In this document: piece after piece, positions 9,155-17,970 of the stretch
Layout of the letters: every line of letters starts with the position of its first letter
Numbering within the stretch: the first letter of the stretch is position 1
Source: Rhizobacter sp. OV335
GTDB lineage: Bacteria > Pseudomonadota > Gammaproteobacteria > Burkholderiales > Burkholderiaceae_C
Length of the DNA: 64,000 nucleotides
Direction: 5' to 3'
Assembly (NCBI RefSeq): GCF_900142965.1
Contig: NZ_FRCQ01000003.1
Location: 1 to 64,000, forward strand
Translations under genes and position numbers: made by a program
The notes under the pieces: model-generated
What the model saw: only the letters and a program-made list of their open reading frames with translations
The model's database searches: none
Told to the model about the DNA's origin: nothing

Positions 9155-11035
9155 ATGGACAAGCAAACACTTTCCTTCCAGGCCGAGGTCAAGCAGATCC
9201 TGCACCTCGTTACGCATTCGCTGTACTCCAACAAGGAGATCTTTCTTCGCGAGCTGGTCTCGAACGCGTCGGACGCCTGCGACAAGCTGCGCTTCGAGGC
9301 CCTGAACAACGCCGGGCTGTACGAAGACGCGCCGAACCTCGAGGTGCGCATCGCATTCGACAAGGCCGCCAAGACGCTGACGATCACCGACAACGGCATC
9401 GGGCTGTCGGCCGACGAGGCGGTGGCCAACCTCGGCACCATCGCGAAGAGCGGCACGCGCGAGTTCATGAGCAAGCTCGAAGGCGACCAGAAGAAAGACG
9501 CGCAGCTGATCGGCCAGTTCGGCGTCGGCTTCTACAGCGGCTTCATCGTCGCCGACCGCATCACCGTCGAGTCGCGCCGCGCGGGCGTGCCGGCCGAGCA
9601 GGGCGTGCGCTGGAGTTCCGAGGGCAGTGGCGATTTCGAGGTCGAGACGATCACGCGGACGCAGCGCGGCACCTCGGTGACCCTGCACCTGCGCGAGGGC
9701 GAAGAAGAGTTCCTCACGGCCTGGAAGCTGCGCTCCATCATCAGCAAGTACTCCGACCACATCTCGCTGCCGATCCTGATGCAGAAAGAGGAGTGGGACG
9801 CCGACAAGCAGGAGCAGGTCGTCCAGGACGAGTGGGCGCCGGTCAACAAGGCCGCGGCACTCTGGACGCGCAGCAAGAGCGACATCACGCCGGAGCAGTA
9901 CACCGAGTTCTACAAGCAGATCAGCTACGACACGGAGGCGCCGCTCGCGTTCACGCACAACCGCGTCGAAGGCCGCAGCGAATACACGCAGCTGCTGTAC
10001 GTGCCGGCGAAGGCGCCGTTCGACCTGTGGAACCGCGACAAGCGCGGCGGCGTGAAGCTCTACGTGAAGCGCGTCTTCATCATGGACGACGCCGAGGCGC
10101 TGATGCCGGTCTACCTGCGCTTCGTGAAGGGCGTGATCGACAGCGCGGACCTGCCGCTGAACGTCTCGCGCGAGCTGCTGCAGGAAAGCCGCGACGTGAA
10201 GGCCATCCGCGAGGGTTCGACCAAGCGCGTGCTGGGCATGCTCGAGTCGCTGGCCGACAGCGAGGACGCGGCCGAGCGTGCGAAGTACGCCGCCTTCTGG
10301 AAGGACTTCGGCGCGGTGCTGAAGGAAGGCGTCGGCGAGGACCACGCGAACCAGGAGAGGCTGACCAAGCTGCTGCGCTTTGCGTCGACGCATGCCGATG
10401 AAGGCGTCTCGTTCGCCGACTACCTCGGCCGCATGAAGGAAGGCCAGGACGCGATCTACTACATCACGGCCGACACCCTGGCCGGTGCCAAGAGCAGCCC
10501 GCAGCTCGAGATCTTCCGCAAGAAGGGCATCGAGGTGCTGTTGCTGGTCGACCGCGTCGACGAGTGGCTGCTGAGCCACCTGTACGAGGTCGAGGGCAAG
10601 TCGCTGCAGAGCGTCGCGAAGGGCTCGGTCGACCTCGGCAAGCTGCAGGACGAGGCCGAGAAGAAGCAGGCCGAAGAGGTCGCGACCGCGTTCCAGCCGG
10701 TGCTCGATCGCCTGAAGGAGGCGCTGAAGGACCGTGCGAAGGACGTGCGCGCGACCTCGCGCCTGGTCGATTCGCCGGCCTGCCTGGTCGTCGAGGAGGG
10801 CGACATCAGCGGGCACCTCGCGCGCCTGCTGAAGCAGTCCGGCCAGAGCGCGCCGAAGACGAACCCGGTGCTCGAGGTGAACGTCGAACACGCGCTGGTG
10901 AAGCGGCTCGAGAACAGCGCGCAGTTCGACGAACTCGCGAACATCCTGTTCGACCAGGCCGTGCTGGCCGAAGGCGGTCAGCTCGAGGACCCGGCGGCGT
11001 ATGTGCGCCGCGTCACGGCGCTGCTGACGGCCTGA
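9155..11035 (+). CDS. htpG: Molecular chaperone HtpG (bacterial Hsp90)
   Basis: Cytoplasmic ATP-dependent chaperone acting late in protein folding. The start is the ATG giving [19 protein letters not shown] (626 residues, normal for HtpG), although the frame stays open upstream. The GHKL ATPase N-domain shows [30 protein letters not shown] and [15 protein letters not shown]. The middle domain has the catalytic-loop segment [17 protein letters not shown], and a C-terminal dimerisation domain follows. It is likely under heat-shock control (candidate promoter at 9019-9047). It converges with the kinase gene, 7 bp apart, with no visible terminator. Confidence 0.97.
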   Translation: MDKQTLSFQAEVKQILHLVTHSLYSNKEIFLRELVSNASDACDKLRFEALNNAGLYEDAPNLEVRIAFDKAAKTLTITDNGIGLSADEAVANLGTIAKSGTREFMSKLEGDQKKDAQLIGQFGVGFYSGFIVADRITVESRRAGVPAEQGVRWSSEGSGDFEVETITRTQRGTSVTLHLREGEEEFLTAWKLRSIISKYSDHISLPILMQKEEWDADKQEQVVQDEWAPVNKAAALWTRSKSDITPEQYTEFYKQISYDTEAPLAFTHNRVEGRSEYTQLLYVPAKAPFDLWNRDKRGGVKLYVKRVFIMDDAEALMPVYLRFVKGVIDSADLPLNVSRELLQESRDVKAIREGSTKRVLGMLESLADSEDAAERAKYAAFWKDFGAVLKEGVGEDHANQERLTKLLRFASTHADEGVSFADYLGRMKEGQDAIYYITADTLAGAKSSPQLEIFRKKGIEVLLLVDRVDEWLLSHLYEVEGKSLQSVAKGSVDLGKLQDEAEKKQAEEVATAFQPVLDRLKEALKDRAKDVRATSRLVDSPACLVVEEGDISGHLARLLKQSGQSAPKTNPVLEVNVEHALVKRLENSAQFDELANILFDQAVLAEGGQLEDPAAYVRRVTALLTA

Positions 11036-11042
11036 TCCAGGC

Positions 11043-12077
11043 TCAGTACGCGGGGCCGCCGAAGGCCGGCGGCTCCCGCAGCGTCGCGATCTGCTCGCGC
11101 AGGCGCACCGCCTGGTCGGTCCAGTAGACCGGGGCGCCGAACCACGGGAACGCGATCGGGAAGGCCGGGTCGTTCCAGCGCCGCGCGAGCCAGGCGCTGT
11201 AGTGGATCATGCGCAGCGTGCGGAAGGCTTCGATCAGGCGCAGTTCGCGCCAGTCGAACTCCATGAAGTCCTCGTAGCCGCTCAACAGCGCATGCAGCTG
11301 GCGGGTCGCGACGCTGCGCTCGCCCGACAGCAGCATCCACAGGTCCTGCACGGCCGGGCCGGACAAGGCATCGTCGAGGTCGACGAAATGCGGGCCGGCG
11401 TCGGTCCACAGCACGTTGCCGGCGTGGCAGTCGCCATGCAGGCGGATCGTTCGCATGCTGCCGACGGCCTCGAAGCAGGCGGCGATCTCGGCCAGCGCGT
11501 CGCGGGCCGCGCGCTCCCAGCCGGGCTTCGCGTCGGGCGGGATGATGTCGCCGGCGAGCAGCCAGTCGAGCGGGCCCTGGCCGTAGGTCGCGATGTCGAG
11601 CGTCAGCCGGTGCGCGAAGGCCGACTTCGCGCCGACCAGGTGCATGCGGCCGACGAAGCGGCCGATCCACTCCATCGTGGCCTCATCTTCCAGCTCGGGC
11701 GCGCGGCCCGAGCGGCGCTCGGTGATCGCGAAGCGGTGCGGGTCGGCGCCGCCGGTGAAGCGGCACAGCGTCGAGGTGATGCCGCTCTGCTCGCTGGTCA
11801 GCGACCACGGGTTGACGATGGGGATCTCGGCCTCGGCGAGTTCGTTCGCGAACGCGTGCTCCTCGAGGATCTGCTCGTCGCTCCAGCGGCCGGGGCGATA
11901 GAACTTCGCGACCACGACGCGCTTGTCTTCGAGGAACACCTGGAAGACGCGGTTCTCGTAGGAATTCAGCTGGATCAGCCGGCCGTCGCCGCGCAGGCCG
12001 ACCGAATCGAGGGCGTCGAGGACGACTTCCGGCGTGAGGCCGGCGTAGGGGGTTTCAATCGGCGAGGCGGATGACAT
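11043..12077 (-). CDS. srkA: Stress response serine/threonine kinase, SrkA/YihE type
   Basis: Eukaryotic-like aminoglycoside-phosphotransferase-fold kinase; E. coli SrkA protects against stress-induced death. The 344-residue protein has NSYENRVFQVFLED near residue 45, the catalytic loop LHGDCHAGNVLW (HGDxHxGN) and the metal-binding VDLDDA downstream. The ATG at 12077 gives MSSASPIETPYAGLTPE, although the open frame continues upstream. E. coli SrkA has 328 residues. In many bacteria it sits beside dsbA; no dsbA is present here. Confidence 0.88.
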   Translation of the reverse strand: MSSASPIETPYAGLTPEVVLDALDSVGLRGDGRLIQLNSYENRVFQVFLEDKRVVVAKFYRPGRWSDEQILEEHAFANELAEAEIPIVNPWSLTSEQSGITSTLCRFTGGADPHRFAITERRSGRAPELEDEATMEWIGRFVGRMHLVGAKSAFAHRLTLDIATYGQGPLDWLLAGDIIPPDAKPGWERAARDALAEIAACFEAVGSMRTIRLHGDCHAGNVLWTDAGPHFVDLDDALSGPAVQDLWMLLSGERSVATRQLHALLSGYEDFMEFDWRELRLIEAFRTLRMIHYSAWLARRWNDPAFPIAFPWFGAPVYWTDQAVRLREQIATLREPPAFGGPAY

Positions 12078-12115
12078 GCCCGCATCGTAAGCGGCAGCCG
12101 CGCCGCCGCCGCGAA

Positions 12116-12931
12116 TCAATGCCGCGTGCTCGACGCGTAGTGCGGCGGATCGACCACGACGCCGCCGACCTCGTCGCCCAGCGTGCTGTCGCCCGGGTTG
12201 GTGGTCGCGAACGCCGGGCCCTGGCGCGCGGCGGGCTTGCCGCTGCGGTCGGTGAGCCCGGAGAACTCGCTGCTCGAGAAGGCATCGAGCCGGCTGTCGG
12301 GCGAGAAGAACGAATCCTGGAACAGCGTCGAATCGCTCCACAGCGCGGTGCGCTCGGCCCGCTTGGTCGCGACGGTGGTCGACAGCGTGTCGCGCGCCTC
12401 GTGCAGCGTGTGGGTCGGCGCGGGTTGCGGCGCGCGCGAGGCGGCACCGCTGTGCGGCACGAGCAGCTGCAGTTCGGCGATCGACGGCAGGTGCTCGGTC
12501 GAGCAGCGCAGGTAGCGCACGCGGCAGGCGGCCAGCACCGATTGCTTGATCTGCTGCAGCCGGCGCGAACCGCCGCGTTCGACATCGAGGTCGATGGCGG
12601 CGAGCACGCGGCCGTTCGCGCTGCAGACCGCGAAGGTCACATGGTTGGAGCCGAGCAGGTCGAACCAGAAACGGACCTCGGCCGGATCGTTCGGCTGGCA
12701 AAAGCGCACCAGCGGAAGTTTCGACAGCACGATGTGGTGCGGCAACGCCTCGCGCAGCAAGCGGTAGATGCGGCGCTCATCGGTGCTGAAGACGGGGCGG
12801 GCGGTGAGCGCCCACTCGGTCGGCAGCGGCTTGGGTTGTGGCGGCTTGCGACCGCGCCACAGCAGCACGAGGAGCGCGAGGGCCAGCAGCGTGGTGACTG
12901 CCAATGCGGCGATCCAGGGCAGGACTTGCAT
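12116..12931 (-). CDS. Membrane-anchored DUF2726 protein
   Basis: 271 residues of unknown function. Residues 5-25 form one hydrophobic segment (WIAALAVTTLLALALLVLLW), so the protein is probably tethered to the inner membrane with a cytoplasmic body. Residues about 50-150 match the DUF2726 pattern ERRIYRLLREALPHHIVLSK ... RFWFDLLGSNHVTFAVC ... VLAAIDLD, a fold resembling restriction-endonuclease-like nucleases. The remaining C-terminal part is low-complexity and probably disordered. It lies downstream of the acetyltransferase gene on the same strand, about 160 bp away. No function is assigned. Confidence 0.7.
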   Translation of the reverse strand: MQVLPWIAALAVTTLLALALLVLLWRGRKPPQPKPLPTEWALTARPVFSTDERRIYRLLREALPHHIVLSKLPLVRFCQPNDPAEVRFWFDLLGSNHVTFAVCSANGRVLAAIDLDVERGGSRRLQQIKQSVLAACRVRYLRCSTEHLPSIAELQLLVPHSGAASRAPQPAPTHTLHEARDTLSTTVATKRAERTALWSDSTLFQDSFFSPDSRLDAFSSSEFSGLTDRSGKPAARQGPAFATTNPGDSTLGDEVGGVVVDPPHYASSTRH

Positions 12932-13057
12932 GATCAGGGCACAGACTCGATAGGGTCCATCGGACCGGGGCCGAAGGCACCCGTCGAGCGACGAACCGAA
13001 GGCATCCTAGCGGCCGGGCTGCGGGGACGCATCCCCCACATCGGGGCCGTACAGTTG

Positions 13058-13073
13058 TCAGATTTGTGTCTGA
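13058..13073. repeat. Small inverted repeat between two minus-strand genes
   Basis: TCAGA-N6-TCTGA (13058-13062 and 13069-13073) lies in the 158-bp gap between the GNAT and DUF2726 genes. The spacing resembles a dimeric regulator half-site pair, but the arms are short and could be chance. The rest of this gap shows no gene. Confidence 0.25.
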
Positions 13074-13089
13074 AAACGCGTTTCTTCGC

Positions 13090-13800
13090 TCATTCCGATG
13101 CGACGCGTCGCGTGCCGCTCACGTGGGCCTTCACTTCCGTGACGGTGTCGAGCAGGCTGCCGATGCGCTGGGTGTGGCGCTTGAACTGGTAATTCAGCTC
13201 GGCGGCATGGCGCTCGACCAGCTGGCCCATCTGCGACGCGAGGCTGTCGGGCGGCAACTTCAGCCAGGCTTCCGATTCGGAGCCGTCGCGCTCGACCAAC
13301 GCGCCGGCGCGGCGGGCGATCTTCAGCATCGCGGTGTTCTCGCTGAGCGCATGGATAAACAGGCGATCACAGCCGCGGTTGCGCGCCTGCAACACGGCGC
13401 GTTCGAAGAGCCGGGCGCCATAGCCGCGGCCGCGTGCGTGGCTGGCCACCGACACACCGAACTCCGCCATCGCCGCGTCTTCCGGCCGGCTGACCGGCGC
13501 GTAGGCGAGGTGGGCCAGCGCGATCAACTGGAGGCGCCGATTGAAAATGCCGAACAGCTCGTCGCGCTCGAAATTCAGCGATGCGACGTAGCGCTCGATC
13601 TGCGCATCGGTGGCCGGATAGCCGAATCGAAGATAGCGATCACTTTCGTTCAACGAAAGCAAGTGCATCGAGATGCGCTCCCGATGGCGCTCGGACATCG
13701 ATCGGATCGGCACCCAGCTGAAACGCGATGACTCGGGCGCACCGCCAGGGTTCGACGCGAGAGGCGACGAACGTTCGGGAGAGGTGGCGATGCTGCTCAT
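13090..13800 (-). CDS. GNAT-family N-acetyltransferase
   Basis: 236-residue protein with a GNAT fold; the acetyl-CoA-binding motif A is visible as FGVSVASHARGRGYGARLFERAV (Q/RxxGxG/A pattern), followed by IHALSENTAMLKIARRAGA (motif B). The N-terminal half contains ISMHLLSLNESDRYLRFGYPATDAQIERYV, common in GNAT proteins of this order. The last 45 residues are an added tail. The substrate is unknown. The start is near an AT-richer stretch and is divergent from rplM. Co-transcription with the DUF2726 gene is possible. Confidence 0.8.
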   Translation of the reverse strand: MSSIATSPERSSPLASNPGGAPESSRFSWVPIRSMSERHRERISMHLLSLNESDRYLRFGYPATDAQIERYVASLNFERDELFGIFNRRLQLIALAHLAYAPVSRPEDAAMAEFGVSVASHARGRGYGARLFERAVLQARNRGCDRLFIHALSENTAMLKIARRAGALVERDGSESEAWLKLPPDSLASQMGQLVERHAAELNYQFKRHTQRIGSLLDTVTEVKAHVSGTRRVASE

Positions 13801-13883
13801 GGAGTGGTCTTAGTAGAAACCCTAATGTACCAGTTCAGACCTCCTCTTGCGAACGAGGCGAAGCAAGCGAGCCCCCTAGCCAG

Positions 13884-13911
13884 TTCCGATCGTGATCCGC
13901 TACACTAGAAG
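13884..13911 (+). promoter_or_regulatory. Candidate promoter for rplM-rpsI
   Basis: TTCCGA (13884-13889), a 16-bp spacer and TAGAAG (13906-13911); an overlapping alternative -10 is TACACT (13901-13906). The TAGAA-G/T form resembles the rplC and tyrS promoters in this window. Transcription from here gives a leader of roughly 170 nt before rplM. Confidence 0.45.
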
Positions 13912-13937
13912 GCTTTTCCGTCATGGCCCGGAGAGAA

Positions 13938-14074
13938 CCGTGCAAAACCACGGGATGGCGCGTCCACCAGGCGCACCGCGACGCCATCCTGCCTGAGAGG
14001 CTGCCCGAACAAGCAGCACCGATCGCAGCGAAGGAAGTCAGGCCGTAAACCGCTGGTCGCATGTCGCGACCGGC
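13938..14074 (+). promoter_or_regulatory. Structured 5' leader of rplM
   Basis: Three stems can form in the untranslated region. CCGTG/CACGG pairs 13938-13942 with 13949-13953. GGATGGCG/CGCCATCC is a perfect 8-bp stem (13953-13960 with 13982-13989). GCTGGTCGC/GCGACCGGC is a 9-bp stem with one wobble (14052-14060 with 14066-14074) ending 16 bases before the rplM ATG. E. coli L13 represses its own rplM-rpsI operon; whether this leader does the same is inference. Confidence 0.4.
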
Positions 14075-14090
14075 TCATTGAAAGAACCTC

Positions 14091-14519
14091 ATGAAGACCT
14101 TCAGCGCCAAGCCGGCCGAAGTGACGCACGAGTGGTTTGTGATTGACGCCACCGACAAGGTGCTCGGACGTGTTGCCAGCGAAGTGGCACTCCGTTTGCG
14201 CGGCAAGCACAAGGCCATTTACACGCCTCACGTCGACACCGGAGATTTCATCGTCGTCGTCAACGCAGACAAGATCCGCGTCACGGGCAACAAGGCCACC
14301 GACAAGATCTACTACCGTCACTCAGGCCACCCGGGCGGTATCCACGCCACGACCTTCAAGGACATGCAAGCCAAGCACCCCGGCCGCGCGCTGGAAAAGG
14401 CTGTCAAGGGCATGCTCCCCAAGGGGCCGTTGGGTTACGCGATGGTCAAGAAGCTGAAGGTGTATGCCGGTGGTTCCCACCCCCACACCGCCCAGCAGCC
14501 CAAAGTGCTGGAAATCTAA
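14091..14519 (+). CDS. rplM: 50S ribosomal protein L13
   Basis: Early-assembling large-subunit protein and, in E. coli, the autorepressor of its operon. The 142-residue length is normal. Characteristic segments are [49 protein letters not shown] and [21 protein letters not shown]. The ribosome-binding site is weak (GAAAGAA), consistent with control by the structured leader. It is followed by rpsI after 9 bases. Confidence 0.98.
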   Translation: MKTFSAKPAEVTHEWFVIDATDKVLGRVASEVALRLRGKHKAIYTPHVDTGDFIVVVNADKIRVTGNKATDKIYYRHSGHPGGIHATTFKDMQAKHPGRALEKAVKGMLPKGPLGYAMVKKLKVYAGGSHPHTAQQPKVLEI

Positions 14520-14528
14520 GGAGCGGTG

Positions 14529-14921
14529 ATGATCGGAAATTGGAACTACGGAACCGGCCGCCGCAAGTCGTCGGTGGCTCGCGTCTTCATCAAGAAGGGC
14601 ACCGGCCAGATCGTCGTCAACGGCAAGACCGTCGACGAGTATTTCGGTCGCCAGACGTCGATCATGGTGGTCAAGCAGCCTCTGGTGCTGACCTCCAACG
14701 ACGGCGCGTTCGACGTCAAGGTCAACGTGCACGGCGGTGGTGAGTCGGGTCAAGCCGGTGCGGTGCGCCACGGCATCACCCGCGCGCTGATCGACTACGA
14801 CGAGACGCTCAAGCCCGCCCTCAAGCACGCTGGCTTCGTGACGCGCGATGCGCGTGAAGTCGAGCGCAAGAAGGTCGGCCTGCACGGTGCTCGCCGCAGG
14901 AAGCAGTTCAGCAAGCGCTGA
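14529..14921 (+). CDS. rpsI: 30S ribosomal protein S9
   Basis: Head protein whose C-terminal tail contacts the P-site tRNA anticodon loop. The ATG at 14529 lies 5 bases after AAGGAG (14518-14523) and gives 130 residues, the E. coli length. A GTG one codon earlier is less likely. The N-terminus is [20 protein letters not shown], and the tail [11 protein letters not shown] ends in the conserved K-R that reaches the P site. An intrinsic terminator follows. Confidence 0.98.
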   Translation: MIGNWNYGTGRRKSSVARVFIKKGTGQIVVNGKTVDEYFGRQTSIMVVKQPLVLTSNDGAFDVKVNVHGGGESGQAGAVRHGITRALIDYDETLKPALKHAGFVTRDAREVERKKVGLHGARRRKQFSKR

Positions 14922-14942
14922 TCGACGCTCACGCGTTGCAAG

Positions 14943-14972
14943 AAGGGGCCGCTTTCGAGCGGCCCTTTTGCT
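14943..14972 (+). terminator. Intrinsic terminator of rplM-rpsI
   Basis: Perfect 8-bp stem GGGCCGCT/AGCGGCCC (14946-14953 and 14958-14965) with a TTCG tetraloop, extended by AAG/TTT pairing and followed by TTTTGCTTTT. The 18-base core GGCCGCTTTCGAGCGGCC is identical to the terminator after erpA. Confidence 0.92.
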
Positions 14973-15098
14973 TTTGGGGTCGCGGTTCCGGCAAGGTTTG
15001 GAAACAAGCACGCGGGCGGCCGCTTCTACAATCCCTAGCTCGAACAGGGGCGCCGGGCTCCGCAGCACGAGCCCTTCACTTCCTCTTCTCCTGACCCC

Positions 15099-15809
15099 AT
15101 GCGCTGGAAACTGCTTCGTCGTCGCATGTCCATCAGCGCCCCGCGCATGATCGTCAGAAGCCACCTGCCGTGGCCGTTGCGCTGGGCGCTCGTGGCCCTG
15201 GTGTTCGGCTTCTCCGCAGCGCTGGCGTTGTGGGCCTTCGAGTTCGGCAAGGACATCGCCGGCCTGGACCGCGATGCCAAGGCCGAGCTGGGGCAGTTGC
15301 GGGTCGAGGTCGCGCAACTGCGCGCCGAACGCGAAGGCGCGCAGTCGATCGCCAACACCGCCGGCAGCCTGCTGCGCACCGAGAAGGTGGCGCAGGACAA
15401 GCTCGCCCAGCAGCTCAAGCAGCTCGAGTCCGAGAACATGGCCTTGAAGGCCGATCTCGGCTTCTTCGAGCGCTTGCTGCCGGCCGGCACCACCGAGGCC
15501 CTGACGGTGCGCGCGCTGCAGGCTGAGGCCAAGGCGCCGGGACAACTTCGTTACCAATTGCTGGTGATGCAGATGGGCAAGTCGGCCCCGGAATTCACCG
15601 GTCGCTACGACATCGTGCTGACCGGCCTGCTCGACGGCAAACCCTGGTCGATGTCGATGCCCAACGGGGGCCTGCCGCTGGCCGTGAAGCAGTACCTCCG
15701 TCTCGAAGGAATGATCGATCACCCGCTGCAGGCCGTGGTAAAAACCGTGCAGGTCAAGGTCATCGACAGCCGCGGCGCTGTCAGGGCGACGCAGATGCTC
15801 AAGCTCTGA
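15099..15809 (+). CDS. DUF6776-type membrane protein with coiled coil
   Basis: 236 residues, no known reaction. One transmembrane helix near residues 28-48 (LRWALVALVFGFSAALALWAF) is preceded by a basic N-terminus, so the bulk is probably periplasmic. Residues about 55-120 are a Glu/Gln/Ala/Leu-rich coiled coil (LGQLRVEVAQLRAEREGAQ ... QLKQLESENMALKADLGFFE). A beta-rich C-terminal domain starts around LRYQLLVMQMGK. It is next to a bactofilin gene on the same strand, and this pair recurs in betaproteobacteria as far as I recall, suggesting a role in cell-envelope organisation. That role is inference. Confidence 0.7.
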   Translation: MRWKLLRRRMSISAPRMIVRSHLPWPLRWALVALVFGFSAALALWAFEFGKDIAGLDRDAKAELGQLRVEVAQLRAEREGAQSIANTAGSLLRTEKVAQDKLAQQLKQLESENMALKADLGFFERLLPAGTTEALTVRALQAEAKAPGQLRYQLLVMQMGKSAPEFTGRYDIVLTGLLDGKPWSMSMPNGGLPLAVKQYLRLEGMIDHPLQAVVKTVQVKVIDSRGAVRATQMLKL

Positions 15810-15907
15810 AGCCAGCCTCCGAAGAAGCACTGAGCGCACCCGCCGCAAGACCCTGGCAAGAGCCACACAGACGGCACCCCTCGTTGGATCACGTTGGAGC
15901 AACCACC

Positions 15908-16336
15908 ATGTTCGGCAAAACCAAGCAGCCTCCCATCCGCACCCTGATCGGCGAGGGCACCGTGATCACCGGCGAATTGCGCTTTGCCGACGGCCTGCGC
16001 ATCGACGGCGAAGTGCAGGGCGACGTGATCGCCAGCAGCGAGGCCTACAGCATTCTCGTGATCAGCGAGAAAGCCAAGGTGATCGGCAAGGTCAAGGCCG
16101 GCCACGTGATCATCAACGGCACCGTGATCGGCCCCGTTCTGTCAGATCAGCTGCTCGAATTGCAGCCCAAGGCCAGCATCGTCGGCGACGTGCGCTACGA
16201 ATCGCTCGAAATGCACCAGGGCGCCCGGATCGACGGCGAACTTCACCCGCTGAAGGCCGATGAAAAAGCCCCTTTGAAGCTCGCCACCGCGAATTCGGGG
16301 CCGGCAATCAATCCCACAACGGCACAAGCGGCGTGA
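15908..16336 (+). CDS. Bactofilin (polymer-forming cytoskeletal protein)
   Basis: Bactofilins polymerise without nucleotide into a beta-helical scaffold that positions cell-wall or polar proteins. The 142-residue product has the DUF583 core: GEGTVITGELRFADGLRIDG, EVQGDVIASSEAYSILVIS and KVKAGHVIINGTVIG, a run of short repeating beta-strand units. The tail is short and disordered. The ATG at 15908 lies 8 bases after GGAG (15896-15899); an upstream TTG is rejected. The neighbouring coiled-coil membrane protein and the M23 peptidase gene are plausible functional partners, by inference. Confidence 0.88.
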   Translation: MFGKTKQPPIRTLIGEGTVITGELRFADGLRIDGEVQGDVIASSEAYSILVISEKAKVIGKVKAGHVIINGTVIGPVLSDQLLELQPKASIVGDVRYESLEMHQGARIDGELHPLKADEKAPLKLATANSGPAINPTTAQAA

Positions 16337-16379
16337 GCCCGACGGATAATCGGTCTGTTCGTCTCCCAAGGAATACCCC

Positions 16380-16757
16380 ATGAGCGCAGTTGCAGAGAAC
16401 ATCCAGAGCCTTGATTCCAGTGAGCCGCCGGTGCCGCTGGTCTTCACCGACAGCGCCGCGAGCAAGGTCAAGGAACTGGTCGATGAAGAAGGCAATCCCG
16501 AGCTGAAGCTGCGGGTTTTCGTGCAAGGCGGCGGTTGCTCCGGCTTCCAGTACGGCTTCACCTTCGATGAAATCGTCAACGACGACGACACGCAGATGAG
16601 CAAGAACGGCGTCACGCTGCTGATCGACGCGATGAGCCTGCAGTACCTGGCCGGCGCCGAGATCGATTACAAGGACGACCTCGAAGGCGCGCAGTTCGTG
16701 ATCAAGAACCCGAACGCGACGACGACCTGCGGTTGCGGATCCAGCTTTTCGGTCTGA
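16380..16757 (+). CDS. erpA: Iron-sulfur cluster insertion protein ErpA
   Basis: A-type carrier that delivers Fe-S clusters to apo-proteins such as the isoprenoid enzymes IspG/IspH. It has 125 residues. The three ligand cysteines are present: Cys53 in [13 protein letters not shown], and Cys117 and Cys119 in [10 protein letters not shown]. The N-terminal extension of about 20 residues is typical of ErpA rather than IscA. GATAAT at 16345-16350 could be a -10 element 30 bases before the ATG, but no clear -35 was found. A terminator follows. Confidence 0.93.
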   Translation: MSAVAENIQSLDSSEPPVPLVFTDSAASKVKELVDEEGNPELKLRVFVQGGGCSGFQYGFTFDEIVNDDDTQMSKNGVTLLIDAMSLQYLAGAEIDYKDDLEGAQFVIKNPNATTTCGCGSSFSV

Positions 16758-16776
16758 GCCTTCGGGCTCCCGCACC

Positions 16777-16800
16777 AGGCCGCTTTCGAGCGGCCTTCTT
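16777..16800 (+). terminator. Intrinsic terminator of erpA
   Basis: Perfect 8-bp stem AGGCCGCT/AGCGGCCT (16777-16784 and 16789-16796) with a TTCG loop, followed by TCTTCATTT. It ends at the 3' end of the convergent anmK gene and could act in both directions. Its 18-base core equals that of the rpsI terminator. Confidence 0.82.
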
Positions 16801-17924
16801 CATTTCGGATACAGCGCGCCCAGCACCCGCGGGCCGCGCGCCCCGGTGACCGACACCAGGTTGCCCGGTTCGCGCCGCACATGCGCCCGCGCCAGCCACG
16901 CAAACGCGGCCGCCTCGACCTCGCTGGCCGGCAGGCCGCGGTCATCGCTGCGGACCACCTTGCGGCGCGGCAGCAGCGCGGCCAAGCGGCCCATCAGCTG
17001 ATCGTTGAAGGCGCCGCCGCCGCACACCACCACCTCCGGCGCCGCAGCGGCATGGCGGTCGACCGAATCGGCGCAGGCCTGGGCCGTCAGCTCGCACAGC
17101 GTGGCCTGCACGTCTTCCGGGCGCAGTGCATGGCCGACGCGCGACAGCTGATCGTCCAGCCACTCCGGGTTGAACAGGTCGCGGCCGGTGCTCTTCGGCG
17201 GTGTCAGCGCGAAATACGGATCGGCGCGCATCGACGTCAGCAGGCTGGCCTCGACGCGCCCCGAGGCCGCCCAGGCGCCGCCGGCATCGAAGGGGCGGTG
17301 GCAGTGGCGCTGGCACCAGTGGTCCATCAGCGCGTTGCCGGGGCCGCAATCGAAGCCGATCGTGTGCCCGTCGTGCGCCGACCAGGCGGTCAGGTTGCTG
17401 ATGCCGCCGATGTTGAGCACGGCACCGGCGCGGTCGACCAGGCCGAACACCGCGCGATGGAAGGCCGGCACCAGCGGCGCGCCTTGGCCACCGGCGGCGA
17501 TGTCGCGGCTGCGGAAATCCGCGACGACGTCGATGCCCGCCAGCTCGGCCAGCGCGGCCGGCGCGTTCACCTGCACGGTGTACGGCAGCTCGTCGCCCGG
17601 TCGGTGCCGCACCGTCTGCCCGTGTGCGCCGATGGCCCGGATGTCGGCTGCGCTCAGGCCGGTCTGCGCCAGCAGCAGGCTGACGACGCCGCCATAGACC
17701 TGCACCAGCGCGTGCCCGGCGTGGGCCGCGCGGTTCAGTTCGTCGTCGCCGGCGCGCTGCAAGGCCATGAAGGCCTCGCGCACATGCGCGGCAAAAGGAA
17801 GGTGGGCATGCGCCAGCACCTTCATGTGGGCGCCGCTGAAATCGGCGATCACGCCGTCCACGCCGTCCAGCGAGGTGCCGGACATCAACCCGATGTAGCG
17901 TTCCGCGATGAGGTGCTCGGTCAT
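16800..17924 (-). CDS. anmK: Anhydro-N-acetylmuramic acid kinase
   Basis: Phosphorylates and hydrolyses 1,6-anhydro-MurNAc to MurNAc-6-phosphate in cell-wall recycling. The 374-residue length matches the family. Motifs: N-terminal GLMSGTSLDGVDGVIADF, IGAHGQTVRHRPG, VVADFRSRDIAAGGQGAPLVPAFH, and FDCGPGNALMDHW with DAGG for nucleotide and sugar binding. It lies beside an M23 peptidase gene on the same strand, 46 bp downstream of it, consistent with shared peptidoglycan function. This order (erpA-anmK-M23-tyrS) is common in Burkholderiales. Confidence 0.95.
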   Translation of the reverse strand: MTEHLIAERYIGLMSGTSLDGVDGVIADFSGAHMKVLAHAHLPFAAHVREAFMALQRAGDDELNRAAHAGHALVQVYGGVVSLLLAQTGLSAADIRAIGAHGQTVRHRPGDELPYTVQVNAPAALAELAGIDVVADFRSRDIAAGGQGAPLVPAFHRAVFGLVDRAGAVLNIGGISNLTAWSAHDGHTIGFDCGPGNALMDHWCQRHCHRPFDAGGAWAASGRVEASLLTSMRADPYFALTPPKSTGRDLFNPEWLDDQLSRVGHALRPEDVQATLCELTAQACADSVDRHAAAAPEVVVCGGGAFNDQLMGRLAALLPRRKVVRSDDRGLPASEVEAAAFAWLARAHVRREPGNLVSVTGARGPRVLGALYPK

Positions 17925-17970
17925 CGCGCGATGGTAGCCGTGCGGCGCCGGCTTGCGAGGCCCGCCGGGT

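Noticed and set aside
7318-10401. A 1027-codon plus-strand open frame across the antiporter and htpG
   Set aside because: Low-complexity Arg/Gly/Gln translation, antisense to the antiporter and out of frame with htpG; typical of GC-rich shadow frames. Both real genes have clear motifs.
16345-16350. GATAAT boxes shortly before erpA, bolA (43215) and mutM (60205) as firm promoters
   Set aside because: Each looks like a -10 hexamer but lacks a -35 element at 15-18 bp; kept only as remarks in the gene entries.
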